A DNA stretch of 13,480 nucleotides from NCBI GenBank assembly GCA_027037705.1, contig JALVYZ010000142.1, forward strand, positions 1 through 13,480, read 5' to 3'. The DNA is from a bacterium (lineage in GTDB: Bacteria; DYJV01; JALVYZ01). Position 1 is the first letter of the stretch. Every line of letters begins with the position of its first letter. The notes beneath the pieces were generated by a model. The model saw only the letters and a list, made by a program, of their open reading frames with translations. It was not told the origin of the DNA and ran no database searches. This document shows, in pieces, positions 7,746 through 13,480 of this stretch. The position numbers and the translations under genes were made by a program.

Positions 7746-8818
7746 TATTTTACTCCTCTTTTTTGTAGAAGTTGCTTCAAATTATTAATATTTTTTTCAC
7801 AGTCTTCTAATATAGAGATTGTATATTCATGGTTATGAACTCCAAAACTTCCATCATTTTTAATGAAGTTATAGTCTTCTTTCGCTAAATTATAGTATTT
7901 CATTAAGTTTTTAATCCCTTTTCCATCTCTTCTTGCAATAGCTATTTTTTCTCTGAGCTCAATCAATTCTTTTTTGATTTCTGGTAATTTCTCTTTTATT
8001 CCTTCCTGCATTTCTGCAATTTTTTCTGCTCCATATTCTTTATCGTCATGGCAATCTATACAGGATTGAACAACAGGTTTGAAATTAGTAATACTAAAAG
8101 GCTTTTTATTATAATTTGAATGACAATCAGTGCAGGATACATCATTATCTGCCATGCTATCTTTCTCGCCTTTTACATTTTTTAAACCTTTTCCATTATA
8201 CATTTTATCTTGAACAACATGGCATGTAGTACAATCTTTTACCGATACATCAACATCCTCTTTTTTATGACAATCTATACATAAATCTTTTCTTGCTACT
8301 TCATATCCATATTTTCTATTAGCATGAACCACAAATTCATGACATTTTGAGCACATCTCATTTCTAAATTCTGTGTCAGGAGAATGATGAGGGACATACA
8401 TTCCCATTACAACATCTTTTTCTCCAATATCTTTATGACATTTTAAGCATGCTTTATATGGAGCTTCTGCATGTGCTCTTATAATCTTTTGATAAATTTC
8501 GTATTTATTTTTAGCAAACATATATTTTACATGATAAAATCCTGATTTTCCACCATTGAAAATTTTAGCTTTTAATAATCCAATTAGTCCAGGTTCTGCA
8601 TGGCAATCCATGCATCCAGCTCTTTTATGTTCATCCCAATATGTAGCATGAGTTGATTTTTCCCATGTTTTATAAACATGTTTCATTTCATGACATGAAC
8701 CACAAAATTTTGGGTTCATTGTAAGTTCTAAAGCTCCAACACTAAAACCTATTAATACTAATATTAAAACATATATTATGAATTTATACTTCCATAAAGT
8801 TTTAAAAAGTGTTTTCAT
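7745..8818 (-). CDS. Octaheme NapC/NirT-type membrane-anchored cytochrome c
   Basis: This 357-aa protein has one N-terminal membrane anchor (about residues 12-30) and eight CxxCH heme sites, starting at C39, C69, C124, C156, C180, C196, C229 and C253. The first half matches NapC/NirT quinol dehydrogenases (NPKFCGSCHEM, then KSTHATYW and AGCMDCH). These take electrons from menaquinol and pass them to periplasmic or outer-membrane partners. The C-terminus (258-357) is helical and heme-free and carries GVHNHEY at 326-332, a motif I associate with the helical ends of larger multiheme cytochromes of the NrfA/hydroxylamine-oxidoreductase kind. Typical NapC has four hemes, so this is an extended form, comparable to inner-membrane cytochromes of metal reducers. 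AGGAGG at 8827-8832 supports the start. rex follows with coupled translation. The terminal acceptor is unknown. Confidence 0.93.
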   Translation of the reverse strand: MKTLFKTLWKYKFIIYVLILVLIGFSVGALELTMNPKFCGSCHEMKHVYKTWEKSTHATYWDEHKRAGCMDCHAEPGLIGLLKAKIFNGGKSGFYHVKYMFAKNKYEIYQKIIRAHAEAPYKACLKCHKDIGEKDVVMGMYVPHHSPDTEFRNEMCSKCHEFVVHANRKYGYEVARKDLCIDCHKKEDVDVSVKDCTTCHVVQDKMYNGKGLKNVKGEKDSMADNDVSCTDCHSNYNKKPFSITNFKPVVQSCIDCHDDKEYGAEKIAEMQEGIKEKLPEIKKELIELREKIAIARRDGKGIKNLMKYYNLAKEDYNFIKNDGSFGVHNHEYTISILEDCEKNINNLKQLLQKRGVK

Positions 8819-8842
8819 TAGAAAATCCTCCTTTTTTTGTTA

Positions 8843-8935
8843 ATGTGTAAATGCGTATATGCGATAATGCGTATATAAGTATTAATAAATGTTTTTTCAA
8901 AATCTACGCATTTTCGCATTTACGCATCTTCGCAT
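8843..8935. repeat. Two opposed arrays of 8-bp units forming a long imperfect hairpin
   Basis: The left arm (8843-8871) has units at exact 8-bp spacing: ATGTG at 8843, then ATGCG at 8851, 8859 and 8867. The right arm has CGCAT at 8907, 8915, 8923 and 8931, also at exact 8-bp spacing, with a further CG at 8939. The arms are inverse complements, so four 5-bp blocks pair in register (one G-T wobble) with mostly mismatched 3-bp spacers, around a 35-base loop. On the minus-strand transcript the structure ends about ten bases before the cytochrome ribosome binding site. It may be a dispersed genomic repeat, an mRNA structure or a protein-binding array. The short plus-strand open frame across it has no credible protein features. 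Confidence 0.85.
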
Positions 8936-8949
8936 TTTCGTTAAATCAA

Positions 8950-8969
8950 TAGGGGAAAATTTTCCCCTA
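8950..8969. other. Perfect 20-bp palindrome
   Basis: TAGGGGAAAA is followed directly by its reverse complement, giving a 20-bp dyad with no spacer. As RNA it would fold into a G/C-anchored stem with a small AT loop. Neither strand has a T-run immediately after it, so it is not a classic intrinsic terminator. As DNA it could be an operator for a dimeric regulator. It lies between atpE and the cytochrome gene, 58 bp past the atpE stop. It does not match the TTGTGA/TCACAA-type Rex box I know. Confidence 0.8.
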
Positions 8970-8992
8970 CTATACATCACAACACTAAAGTC

Positions 8993-9011
8993 GATTGGTA
9001 ATAAACCAATC
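8993..9011 (-). other. Stem-loop just downstream of atpE
   Basis: GATTGGT (8993-8999) and ACCAATC (9005-9011) are perfect inverse complements around a five-base loop. On the minus strand this stem begins 15 bases after the atpE stop codon. It is followed by GACTTTAG rather than a uridine run, so termination would be weak at best. It may mark or protect the 3' end of the atp transcript. Confidence 0.55.
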
Positions 9012-9026
9012 CATAATTACAATAAA

Positions 9027-9344
9027 TTAAACTTTTCCATAAAGCATAAACGCAATAACCAATGCATAAATGGCACAGGATTCTGAAAGAGCCATGGAGA
9101 TAATCATTAAAGTCATAATTCTTCCACCAATTGCTGGATTTCTTGATACTCCTAAGGTTGCTCCAAGTCCTGCAAGTCCTATTCCTATTCCACCACCACC
9201 AGCTCCTGCTGTGATTGCAATACCTGCACCAAGAGCAGCATAACTTCTGACTGCTTCAGAAGCACCTTCTCCTGCTAAAAGTGATACAGCAGACAACACA
9301 ATTAATCCAGCAACAGCTAACAAAATCCAGAAAGCTTTTTTCAT
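9027..9344 (-). CDS. atpE: ATP synthase F0 subunit c
   Basis: This is the c-ring proteolipid that carries protons during rotation. It is 105 aa, longer than the usual 75-90, because residues 1-24 form an extra hydrophobic N-terminus (MKKAFWILLAVAGLIVLSAV) resembling a signal peptide. The mature part has a glycine-rich first helix (GAGGGGIGIGLAG, about 47-59), the polar loop SRNP at 67-70 and the ion-binding carboxylate E88 in MALSESCAIY. The residue that is Gln in well-known sodium-binding rings is I55 here, which favours protons as the coupling ion. A strong AAAGGAGGTG ribosome binding site (9351-9360) follows the atpB stop directly, fitting the high translation needed for a multi-copy subunit. 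It is the last gene of the atp cluster. Confidence 0.96.
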   Translation of the reverse strand: MKKAFWILLAVAGLIVLSAVSLLAGEGASEAVRSYAALGAGIAITAGAGGGGIGIGLAGLGATLGVSRNPAIGGRIMTLMIISMALSESCAIYALVIAFMLYGKV

Positions 9345-9360
9345 AAATTACACCTCCTTT

Positions 9361-10047
9361 CTAATGGGATTCTTCTTCAACTGCTAATTGGATATAAACT
9401 AAAGAAAGCAAAGTAAATACATATGTCTGTAAAATTGCAACAAAGATTCCCATGCCGTAAAATACTGCTGGAATTAAAATTGGAACTAAATATAAAAATA
9501 CTAACAGCACCTTATGGTCACCATAAATATTTCCAAATAATCTGATTGCAAGTGATAATATTCTTGCAAAATGGCTCACCAATTCAATTGGGAACATTAA
9601 TGGAGCTAAAATTGGAAATGGTCCCATCATATGTTTTAAGTAATTAACAATACCCTGTTTCTGGATCCCATAAAAATTATAGATTATAAAAACAGTAATT
9701 GACATTGCAAAATTTGTATTGACATTTTCAGTTGCAGGATAGAATCCAGGAATTAAACCAAGAAAATTTGCAATTAAAATAAAAACAAATAAAGTTCCTA
9801 TTAGATAAATGTACTGTCTCCCTTTTTCTCCAAGTGATTCTTTTAATAAATTTTCAACAAATTCTGTAATTAGTTCATAAAAAGTTGTCCAGTTAAGCTT
9901 CTCATAAGGGATTAATCTTAATTTTTTAACAGCAGTTAAAACTGAAAAAATAATTATAATATCAGCAATAATTGTCCACATAATATGTTCTGGAATTTTA
10001 TTCAGCCCAGGAATAAGGTTTGTAAAAATAATAGGATGTTCAATCAT
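9361..10047 (-). CDS. atpB: ATP synthase F0 subunit a
   Basis: Subunit a is the stator membrane protein that forms the two half-channels for protons next to the c ring. At 228 aa it is of normal compact length with five to six membrane helices. The essential arginine is R169 in LSLAIRLFGNIYGDH, and the last helix has the conserved ILQTYVFTLLSLVYIQLA (residues 205-222). LIANFLGLIPGF at 91-102 is also typical of the family. AAGGAGA at 10054-10060 supports the start. It sits 15 bp after atpI and 16 bp before atpE. The b subunits and F1 genes are absent from the window, so the ATP synthase is encoded at more than one locus. Confidence 0.97.
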   Translation of the reverse strand: MIEHPIIFTNLIPGLNKIPEHIMWTIIADIIIIFSVLTAVKKLRLIPYEKLNWTTFYELITEFVENLLKESLGEKGRQYIYLIGTLFVFILIANFLGLIPGFYPATENVNTNFAMSITVFIIYNFYGIQKQGIVNYLKHMMGPFPILAPLMFPIELVSHFARILSLAIRLFGNIYGDHKVLLVFLYLVPILIPAVFYGMGIFVAILQTYVFTLLSLVYIQLAVEEESH

Positions 10048-10062
10048 TTCTTATCTCCTTTT

Positions 10063-10476
10063 TTAATTTATTGCTTTTTCCTGTTTGTAAATTTTTAATG
10101 GTAAAAAAATGATATTAGCTAAAAGAAAAATTAAAAAGCCAAGACTTAAACCACCAATAAACATTTTTACATTAACAAAATGAAATTTTAATAAAATAAA
10201 AATTATTGCTATAATTAAAAACATTTTGCCAATGAATAAGACCATTGAAAAAATTATTCTATCTTTATTTATCTTAGATTGTTTTTCTGAAAATTTTGCT
10301 ATTAGAAAGATTCCCAGCACATTAAGATAAATAATAAAACAACCTAAAGCAAAACTGAAGCTTTTAAAAAAAGAAAAGAAAAAAAGAAGAGAAAATAGCG
10401 ATATTATTGTTAATAAAGCTAATATATAAGATGTTTTTTTGTATAAGTCTACAATTAAATCTAAATTAAGATTCAT
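10063..10476 (-). CDS. atpI: ATP synthase subunit I (AtpI family)
   Basis: This 137-aa, four-helix membrane protein directly precedes atpB, the position of AtpI. The hydrophobic segments are at about 17-38, 42-60, 73-98 and 107-127. AtpI proteins help assemble the c ring or supply Mg/Ca; they are poorly conserved, so the call rests on size, topology and position rather than on motifs. Its start overlaps the end of atpZ by 11 bp and lacks a strong Shine-Dalgarno, suggesting translation coupled to atpZ. Confidence 0.82.
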   Translation of the reverse strand: MNLNLDLIVDLYKKTSYILALLTIISLFSLLFFFSFFKSFSFALGCFIIYLNVLGIFLIAKFSEKQSKINKDRIIFSMVLFIGKMFLIIAIIFILLKFHFVNVKMFIGGLSLGFLIFLLANIIFLPLKIYKQEKAIN

Positions 10477-10693
10477 TTTTAAATTCTTTATCTAATTTTT
10501 TTAAGATTCTTAAAAAACTTTTAATTGCCGCTCCAAATCCTACTAAAATTCCGAAAATAGTTAAATATGGAGATGTCTCGAATTTTTTATCAAGCCATAT
10601 TCCACCATATACTCCTACTCCGATACTAATCCCCATTTCTAATCCAAGTGTTGACAAATAAAGAAATTTTGTAAATATATCTTTTTTTTTCAT
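10466..10693 (-). CDS. atpZ: AtpZ/AtpI-family accessory protein of ATP synthase
   Basis: This 75-aa protein has two membrane helices: LGLEMGISIGVGVYGGIWLD (17-36) and the YLTIFGILVGFGAAIKSFL region (43-61). The 'G.....G...G.WLD..F.T.P...I.G...G...' spacing is the AtpZ pattern. With AtpI it is thought to form a Mg/Ca transporter or an assembly helper for the c ring. It is the first gene of the atp cluster, 46 bp after the DUF4254 gene. There is no good Shine-Dalgarno before ATG 10693. This and the candidate promoter close by would fit a very short leader, but that is unproven. Confidence 0.9.
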   Translation of the reverse strand: MKKKDIFTKFLYLSTLGLEMGISIGVGVYGGIWLDKKFETSPYLTIFGILVGFGAAIKSFLRILKKLDKEFKNES

Positions 10694-10706
10694 AAAAAGC
10701 TTGCAC

Positions 10707-10735
10707 CAAATATCACAAATAAACAGTTAAGTCAA
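10707..10735 (-). promoter_or_regulatory. Candidate promoter for the atpZIBE cluster
   Basis: On the minus strand TTGACT (10730-10735) and TATTTG (10707-10712) are separated by exactly 17 bp, with an upstream TG that would make an extended -10. The -35 is close to consensus; the -10 is poor beyond its TAT. It lies in the 46-bp gap between the DUF4254 gene and atpZ and would leave a leader of only a few bases. In AT-rich DNA such matches arise by chance. Confidence 0.3.
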
Positions 10736-10739
10736 TAAA

Positions 10740-11372
10740 TTATTTTTTATACAGAATTGGGTTAAGTGCTGGATTATTATACATTTTAAATTGATAATAT
10801 ATTTTGTGTTTTTTTTCACCAGATAAAATTTCATTTATTAAAATTTTAAGTGCTCCTATTAGGTCATCTCTTTGTAAATGCAAAATTTTAAGTTTATTCT
10901 TGCAGGTAATAATATGGTTTTCATCTACATCATCTCTCTCTGTTTGTTGTTTCATATGATAAATTTTCAATGAAAGAATTGTTAATCTGTCAACTATAGA
11001 GCCAGGGGTTTCAGAATTTGAGATTTCAGTTTTTGGAATAATTTTGTTTCTTTTCAAGAAATTATCTATTAAAATATCAAGATTTTCAATTCTATCATTC
11101 CTTAACTGATTTTCTTTATCTATTTTTCTTTTTACATTTGCAATTGTTGAGTCATTTGCATCTGGATCTCTTGCAAGATCTTCAAGATGCCACAAATTGT
11201 AATTTGCTTCTAAAATATCAATAATTGATTTTAAAAATTTATCATCAGATTCTATTTCCCTTCTAATTGGTAAATTTTCAAAAGGGATATCTTCTCCATC
11301 AATTTCATGCCACTTTTTTATATTTTCATCAAAGATCTTTATTAATTTTTCGCTATCTTTCAAAATCTCCAT
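10740..11372 (-). CDS. DUF4254 family protein
   Basis: This 210-aa soluble, charged and mostly helical protein has the DUF4254 hallmarks: NYNLWHLEDLARDPDA at 57-72, then VKRKIDKENQLRNDRIE at 80-96. The regularly spaced His, Glu, Asp and Arg residues look like a polar binding or active site, but I know no established function. The ATG overlaps the end of glnE by 20 bp and has GAGGGGG at 11376-11382 as ribosome binding site, so it is co-translated with glnE. There is no signal peptide. The family call is confident; the role is unknown. Confidence 0.88.
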   Translation of the reverse strand: MEILKDSEKLIKIFDENIKKWHEIDGEDIPFENLPIRREIESDDKFLKSIIDILEANYNLWHLEDLARDPDANDSTIANVKRKIDKENQLRNDRIENLDILIDNFLKRNKIIPKTEISNSETPGSIVDRLTILSLKIYHMKQQTERDDVDENHIITCKNKLKILHLQRDDLIGALKILINEILSGEKKHKIYYQFKMYNNPALNPILYKK

Positions 11373-13480
11373 TTTTCCCCCTCAAAAAAAATTTATTAAA
11401 TACATTTCTAACATCATTTTTAATTTTCATAAGTTTTTTTATTATATTTTTTTCAAATTTATCTATTTCAATTATATCTGTGTGTTTATTTTTACTTAAT
11501 CTTAAAATATTTTCAACTTTTCTCAATTCTCTGTATGAATTTATTAATGTTTTATAATCGTCTTTTTGCAGAATTTTATTTTTAAATAGTAAATCCAGAG
11601 CATTAAATGTATTTGACTCAATGATTTTATTTTTTAGCATTAAAATTTGAGTTAAAAATTCAATATCTATTATTCCTCCTTTCCCAGCTTTTATATTTAT
11701 TTTTTTTTCATTTTCTCTTCCCTCTTCAATCTCAATTCGCTTTCTTATTCTTAAAATCTCTTTAATATCTTCATCATTAATATTTCTTGACTTTACCAAA
11801 TCTTTTATAAAATTTTCAACTTCTAAATCGCCAATTATAGTCCTCGTTCTCAATAAAGCCTGTACTTCCCATATTTCAGAGCCTTTTTCATGATAGCTTT
11901 TAAACGAATCAAAAGAACACACAAGAGCACCTGCATTTCCAGATGGTCTTAACCTTGTATCAATTTCATAAGCTCTTCCATTTCTTGTTGTTACACTTAA
12001 AAATGAAATTAACCTTTGAAGAAACTTACTGAAATATTCAATGCTGGATAAACCATATTCAGAAATTGTATCTTTTTTATAAACTAAAATTATATCAAGG
12101 TCTGATGAAAAATTAAGCTCATTTCCTCCATATTTACCAAGTGCAATTATTGTAAAATCTGAATTAATATTACCAAACCTCTTTTTTACTTCATTTAAAA
12201 CAATTTCAACAGATTTTGTAAAAATTGCATCTGCAAGTGAGGTTAAATGATAAAGGGTCTCTTTTAATCTGTAAGAATTATTTAAAAATTTAATCCCAAT
12301 TCTTATGGTTTCTTTATGTTTAAAAATTCTTATAAGTTCCATAAAATCTTCATAATTATTTCCCTTTTTAAGAGTCTCCTCAAGCTCAATTATATAATCT
12401 GCAAGCCCTTTATCCTGTACAATGAAATTTGAAATGTATAATTCCTCAAAAATATCCATATATTTTGTTAAAATATCGCCAAGATACTCACTTTTTGAAA
12501 AAATATAAAGAATATTTTTTAAAATTTCAGGGTTATCATTTAGATAATTAATATAACCATATTTAAATTTTATTCTATCAAAAAGATTTGAAAAATAAGA
12601 GAAAATTTTTCCATGGTTATTTAATGGCTTTGAAAAATTTACTAAATTTGATATTAGCATATTGATTTCATTAATCTCTTTCTGACTCAATGGTTTCTTT
12701 GAATATGGGAATTTTAAATGAAAAAGAATCCCTGCAATAACTTCACTATCTGAAAATCCTTCATTTTTTAAATAGGAGATTAATTTATCTTTTTCACTTT
12801 TTTCAATAAAATCTACTATTTCTGAAAACTCTTTTTTATCGTTTTTTTCTTCTTCAAAAATAAAAAAATTATTAAAAATTTCATAAACTTTGCTTCTGTA
12901 ATTATTCAATTTTTTAAAAAACTCTTCTTTTGAGCTAAATCTAAGAATAAAAGCCAATAATTCCTGTTGTTCACTTGACTTTGGAATGTTTTGTGTTTGT
13001 TTTTCCTGATAAATCTGGATTGTGTGTTCAACTTTTCTTAAGAAAATGTATGCTTCAACCAAAAAGTCAATTTCTTCATCTGATAAGATTTTAAAATTCC
13101 TATTATGTTTTAAATTTTTAAAAAATTTTATTAAATTTTTTTCTCTAAGAGATTTATCTTTTCCACCATACATAAGCTGAATTGCCTGCATTATAAATTC
13201 AATCTCTCTTATCCCACCTTTTCCAAGTTTTATATTGGATTCATTATCTTTCGTTTCATTGTTAATCTTCTGTTTAATCTCCTTAATATCTTCTATTACT
13301 CCAAAATCTATAGATTTTCTATAAATAAAAGGCTCAAGTTCCTGAAGGAATTTTAATCCTCTCTCTATGTCTCCTGCGATTGGATTTGCCTTTAAAAGAG
13401 CGCCTCTTTCCCATGTTTTTCCCCAGATTTCATAGTAAAATAGTGCATTTTCACAGCTTACAAATAATGGACCATTTGAA
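11353..13480 (-). CDS. glnE: Bifunctional glutamine synthetase adenylyltransferase/deadenylase, 5' end beyond window
   Basis: GlnE adds AMP to glutamine synthetase when nitrogen is plentiful and removes it when scarce, under PII control. The frame stays open to the right edge, so the gene is cut by the window and not by mutation. About 708 C-terminal residues are visible of the usual ~950. The ATG at 13189-13191 is internal: upstream codons read FYYEIWGKTWERGALLKANP and then IKLGKGGIREIEF, the end of the N-terminal (deadenylylating) nucleotidyltransferase domain. The C-terminal adenylylating domain has LGKYGGNELNFSSDLDIILV (around 12090-12145), IDTRLRPSGNAGAL, then EIWEVQALLRTRTI and AGKGGIIDIEFL. 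Both domains therefore seem intact where visible. Its tail overlaps the DUF4254 gene. Confidence 0.96.
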   Translation of the reverse strand, partial: SNGPLFVSCENALFYYEIWGKTWERGALLKANPIAGDIERGLKFLQELEPFIYRKSIDFGVIEDIKEIKQKINNETKDNESNIKLGKGGIREIEFIMQAIQLMYGGKDKSLREKNLIKFFKNLKHNRNFKILSDEEIDFLVEAYIFLRKVEHTIQIYQEKQTQNIPKSSEQQELLAFILRFSSKEEFFKKLNNYRSKVYEIFNNFFIFEEEKNDKKEFSEIVDFIEKSEKDKLISYLKNEGFSDSEVIAGILFHLKFPYSKKPLSQKEINEINMLISNLVNFSKPLNNHGKIFSYFSNLFDRIKFKYGYINYLNDNPEILKNILYIFSKSEYLGDILTKYMDIFEELYISNFIVQDKGLADYIIELEETLKKGNNYEDFMELIRIFKHKETIRIGIKFLNNSYRLKETLYHLTSLADAIFTKSVEIVLNEVKKRFGNINSDFTIIALGKYGGNELNFSSDLDIILVYKKDTISEYGLSSIEYFSKFLQRLISFLSVTTRNGRAYEIDTRLRPSGNAGALVCSFDSFKSYHEKGSEIWEVQALLRTRTIIGDLEVENFIKDLVKSRNINDEDIKEILRIRKRIEIEEGRENEKKINIKAGKGGIIDIEFLTQILMLKNKIIESNTFNALDLLFKNKILQKDDYKTLINSYRELRKVENILRLSKNKHTDIIEIDKFEKNIIKKLMKIKNDVRNVFNKFFLRGKNGDFER

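Noticed and set aside
8837-8843. TTGTTAA as a Rex operator half-site before the cytochrome
   Set aside because: No matching TTAACAA half follows at the right spacing; a lone 7-mer is expected by chance in such AT-rich DNA.
8843-8940. CRISPR array
   Set aside because: The units are 8 bp with 3-bp variable parts and opposite orientation in the two arms; there are no 24-37-bp repeats with unique spacers and no cas genes.
8889-9086. 65-aa open frame on the plus strand
   Set aside because: It reads through the octamer repeat, the palindrome and the end of atpE on the other strand. The peptide is repeat-derived (FAFTHLRIF) with no ribosome binding site.
11267-11557. 96-aa open frame on the plus strand
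   Set aside because: It overlaps the antisense of glnE and DUF4254 coding sequence, and its Phe/Ser/Leu-rich content is typical of a shadow frame.
13189-13191. ATG at 13191 as the real start of glnE
   Set aside because: Codons upstream continue in the same frame to the window edge and encode conserved GlnE sequence (KLGKGGIREIEF), so this methionine is internal.

Overview
The window is a strongly AT-rich bacterial segment with densely packed, often overlapping genes. The gene set suggests a Gram-negative anaerobe or facultative respirer. It has an eight-heme NapC/NirT-type cytochrome, a Rex NADH-sensing repressor, a split ATP synthase locus carrying only membrane (F0) genes with atpZ/atpI, GlnE control of glutamine synthetase, and GatCAB-type indirect tRNA amidation. 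This fits Desulfobacterota, Deferribacterota or Nitrospirota-like lineages, but that placement is inference from gene content and I cannot assign a genus.

Layout. Positions 1-421 hold no gene I can support. Positions 422-1018 are a VapBC-type toxin-antitoxin pair whose antitoxin frame is broken by one extra A in an A7 run. A small repeat-rich spacer (1019-1104) follows. Then comes a plus-strand run: an alkaline-phosphatase-superfamily phosphodiesterase (1105-2715), gatA (2766-4199), a two-gene module of a 69-aa protein and a MNT-type nucleotidyltransferase (4190-4863), gatB (4867-6300), and an exported DctP-like binding protein without transporter partners (6297-7130). From gatA onward these genes overlap or nearly touch. 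The last one runs 36 bp into the convergent rex gene.

From 7095 to the right end everything is on the minus strand. In transcription order this is glnE (its start lies beyond the window), a DUF4254 gene, atpZ, atpI, atpB, atpE, a 208-bp spacer full of dyad structures, the octaheme cytochrome and rex. This links nitrogen control, proton-driven ATP synthesis, quinol-dependent electron transfer and a redox sensor on one strand. Rex lies immediately downstream of the cytochrome, with its ribosome binding site inside the last cytochrome codons.

The points most worth a second look are the nucleotidyltransferase module wedged inside the gatA-gatB operon, the frameshifted antitoxin, and the paired arrays of 8-bp repeats that can fold into a long hairpin just before the cytochrome ribosome binding site.
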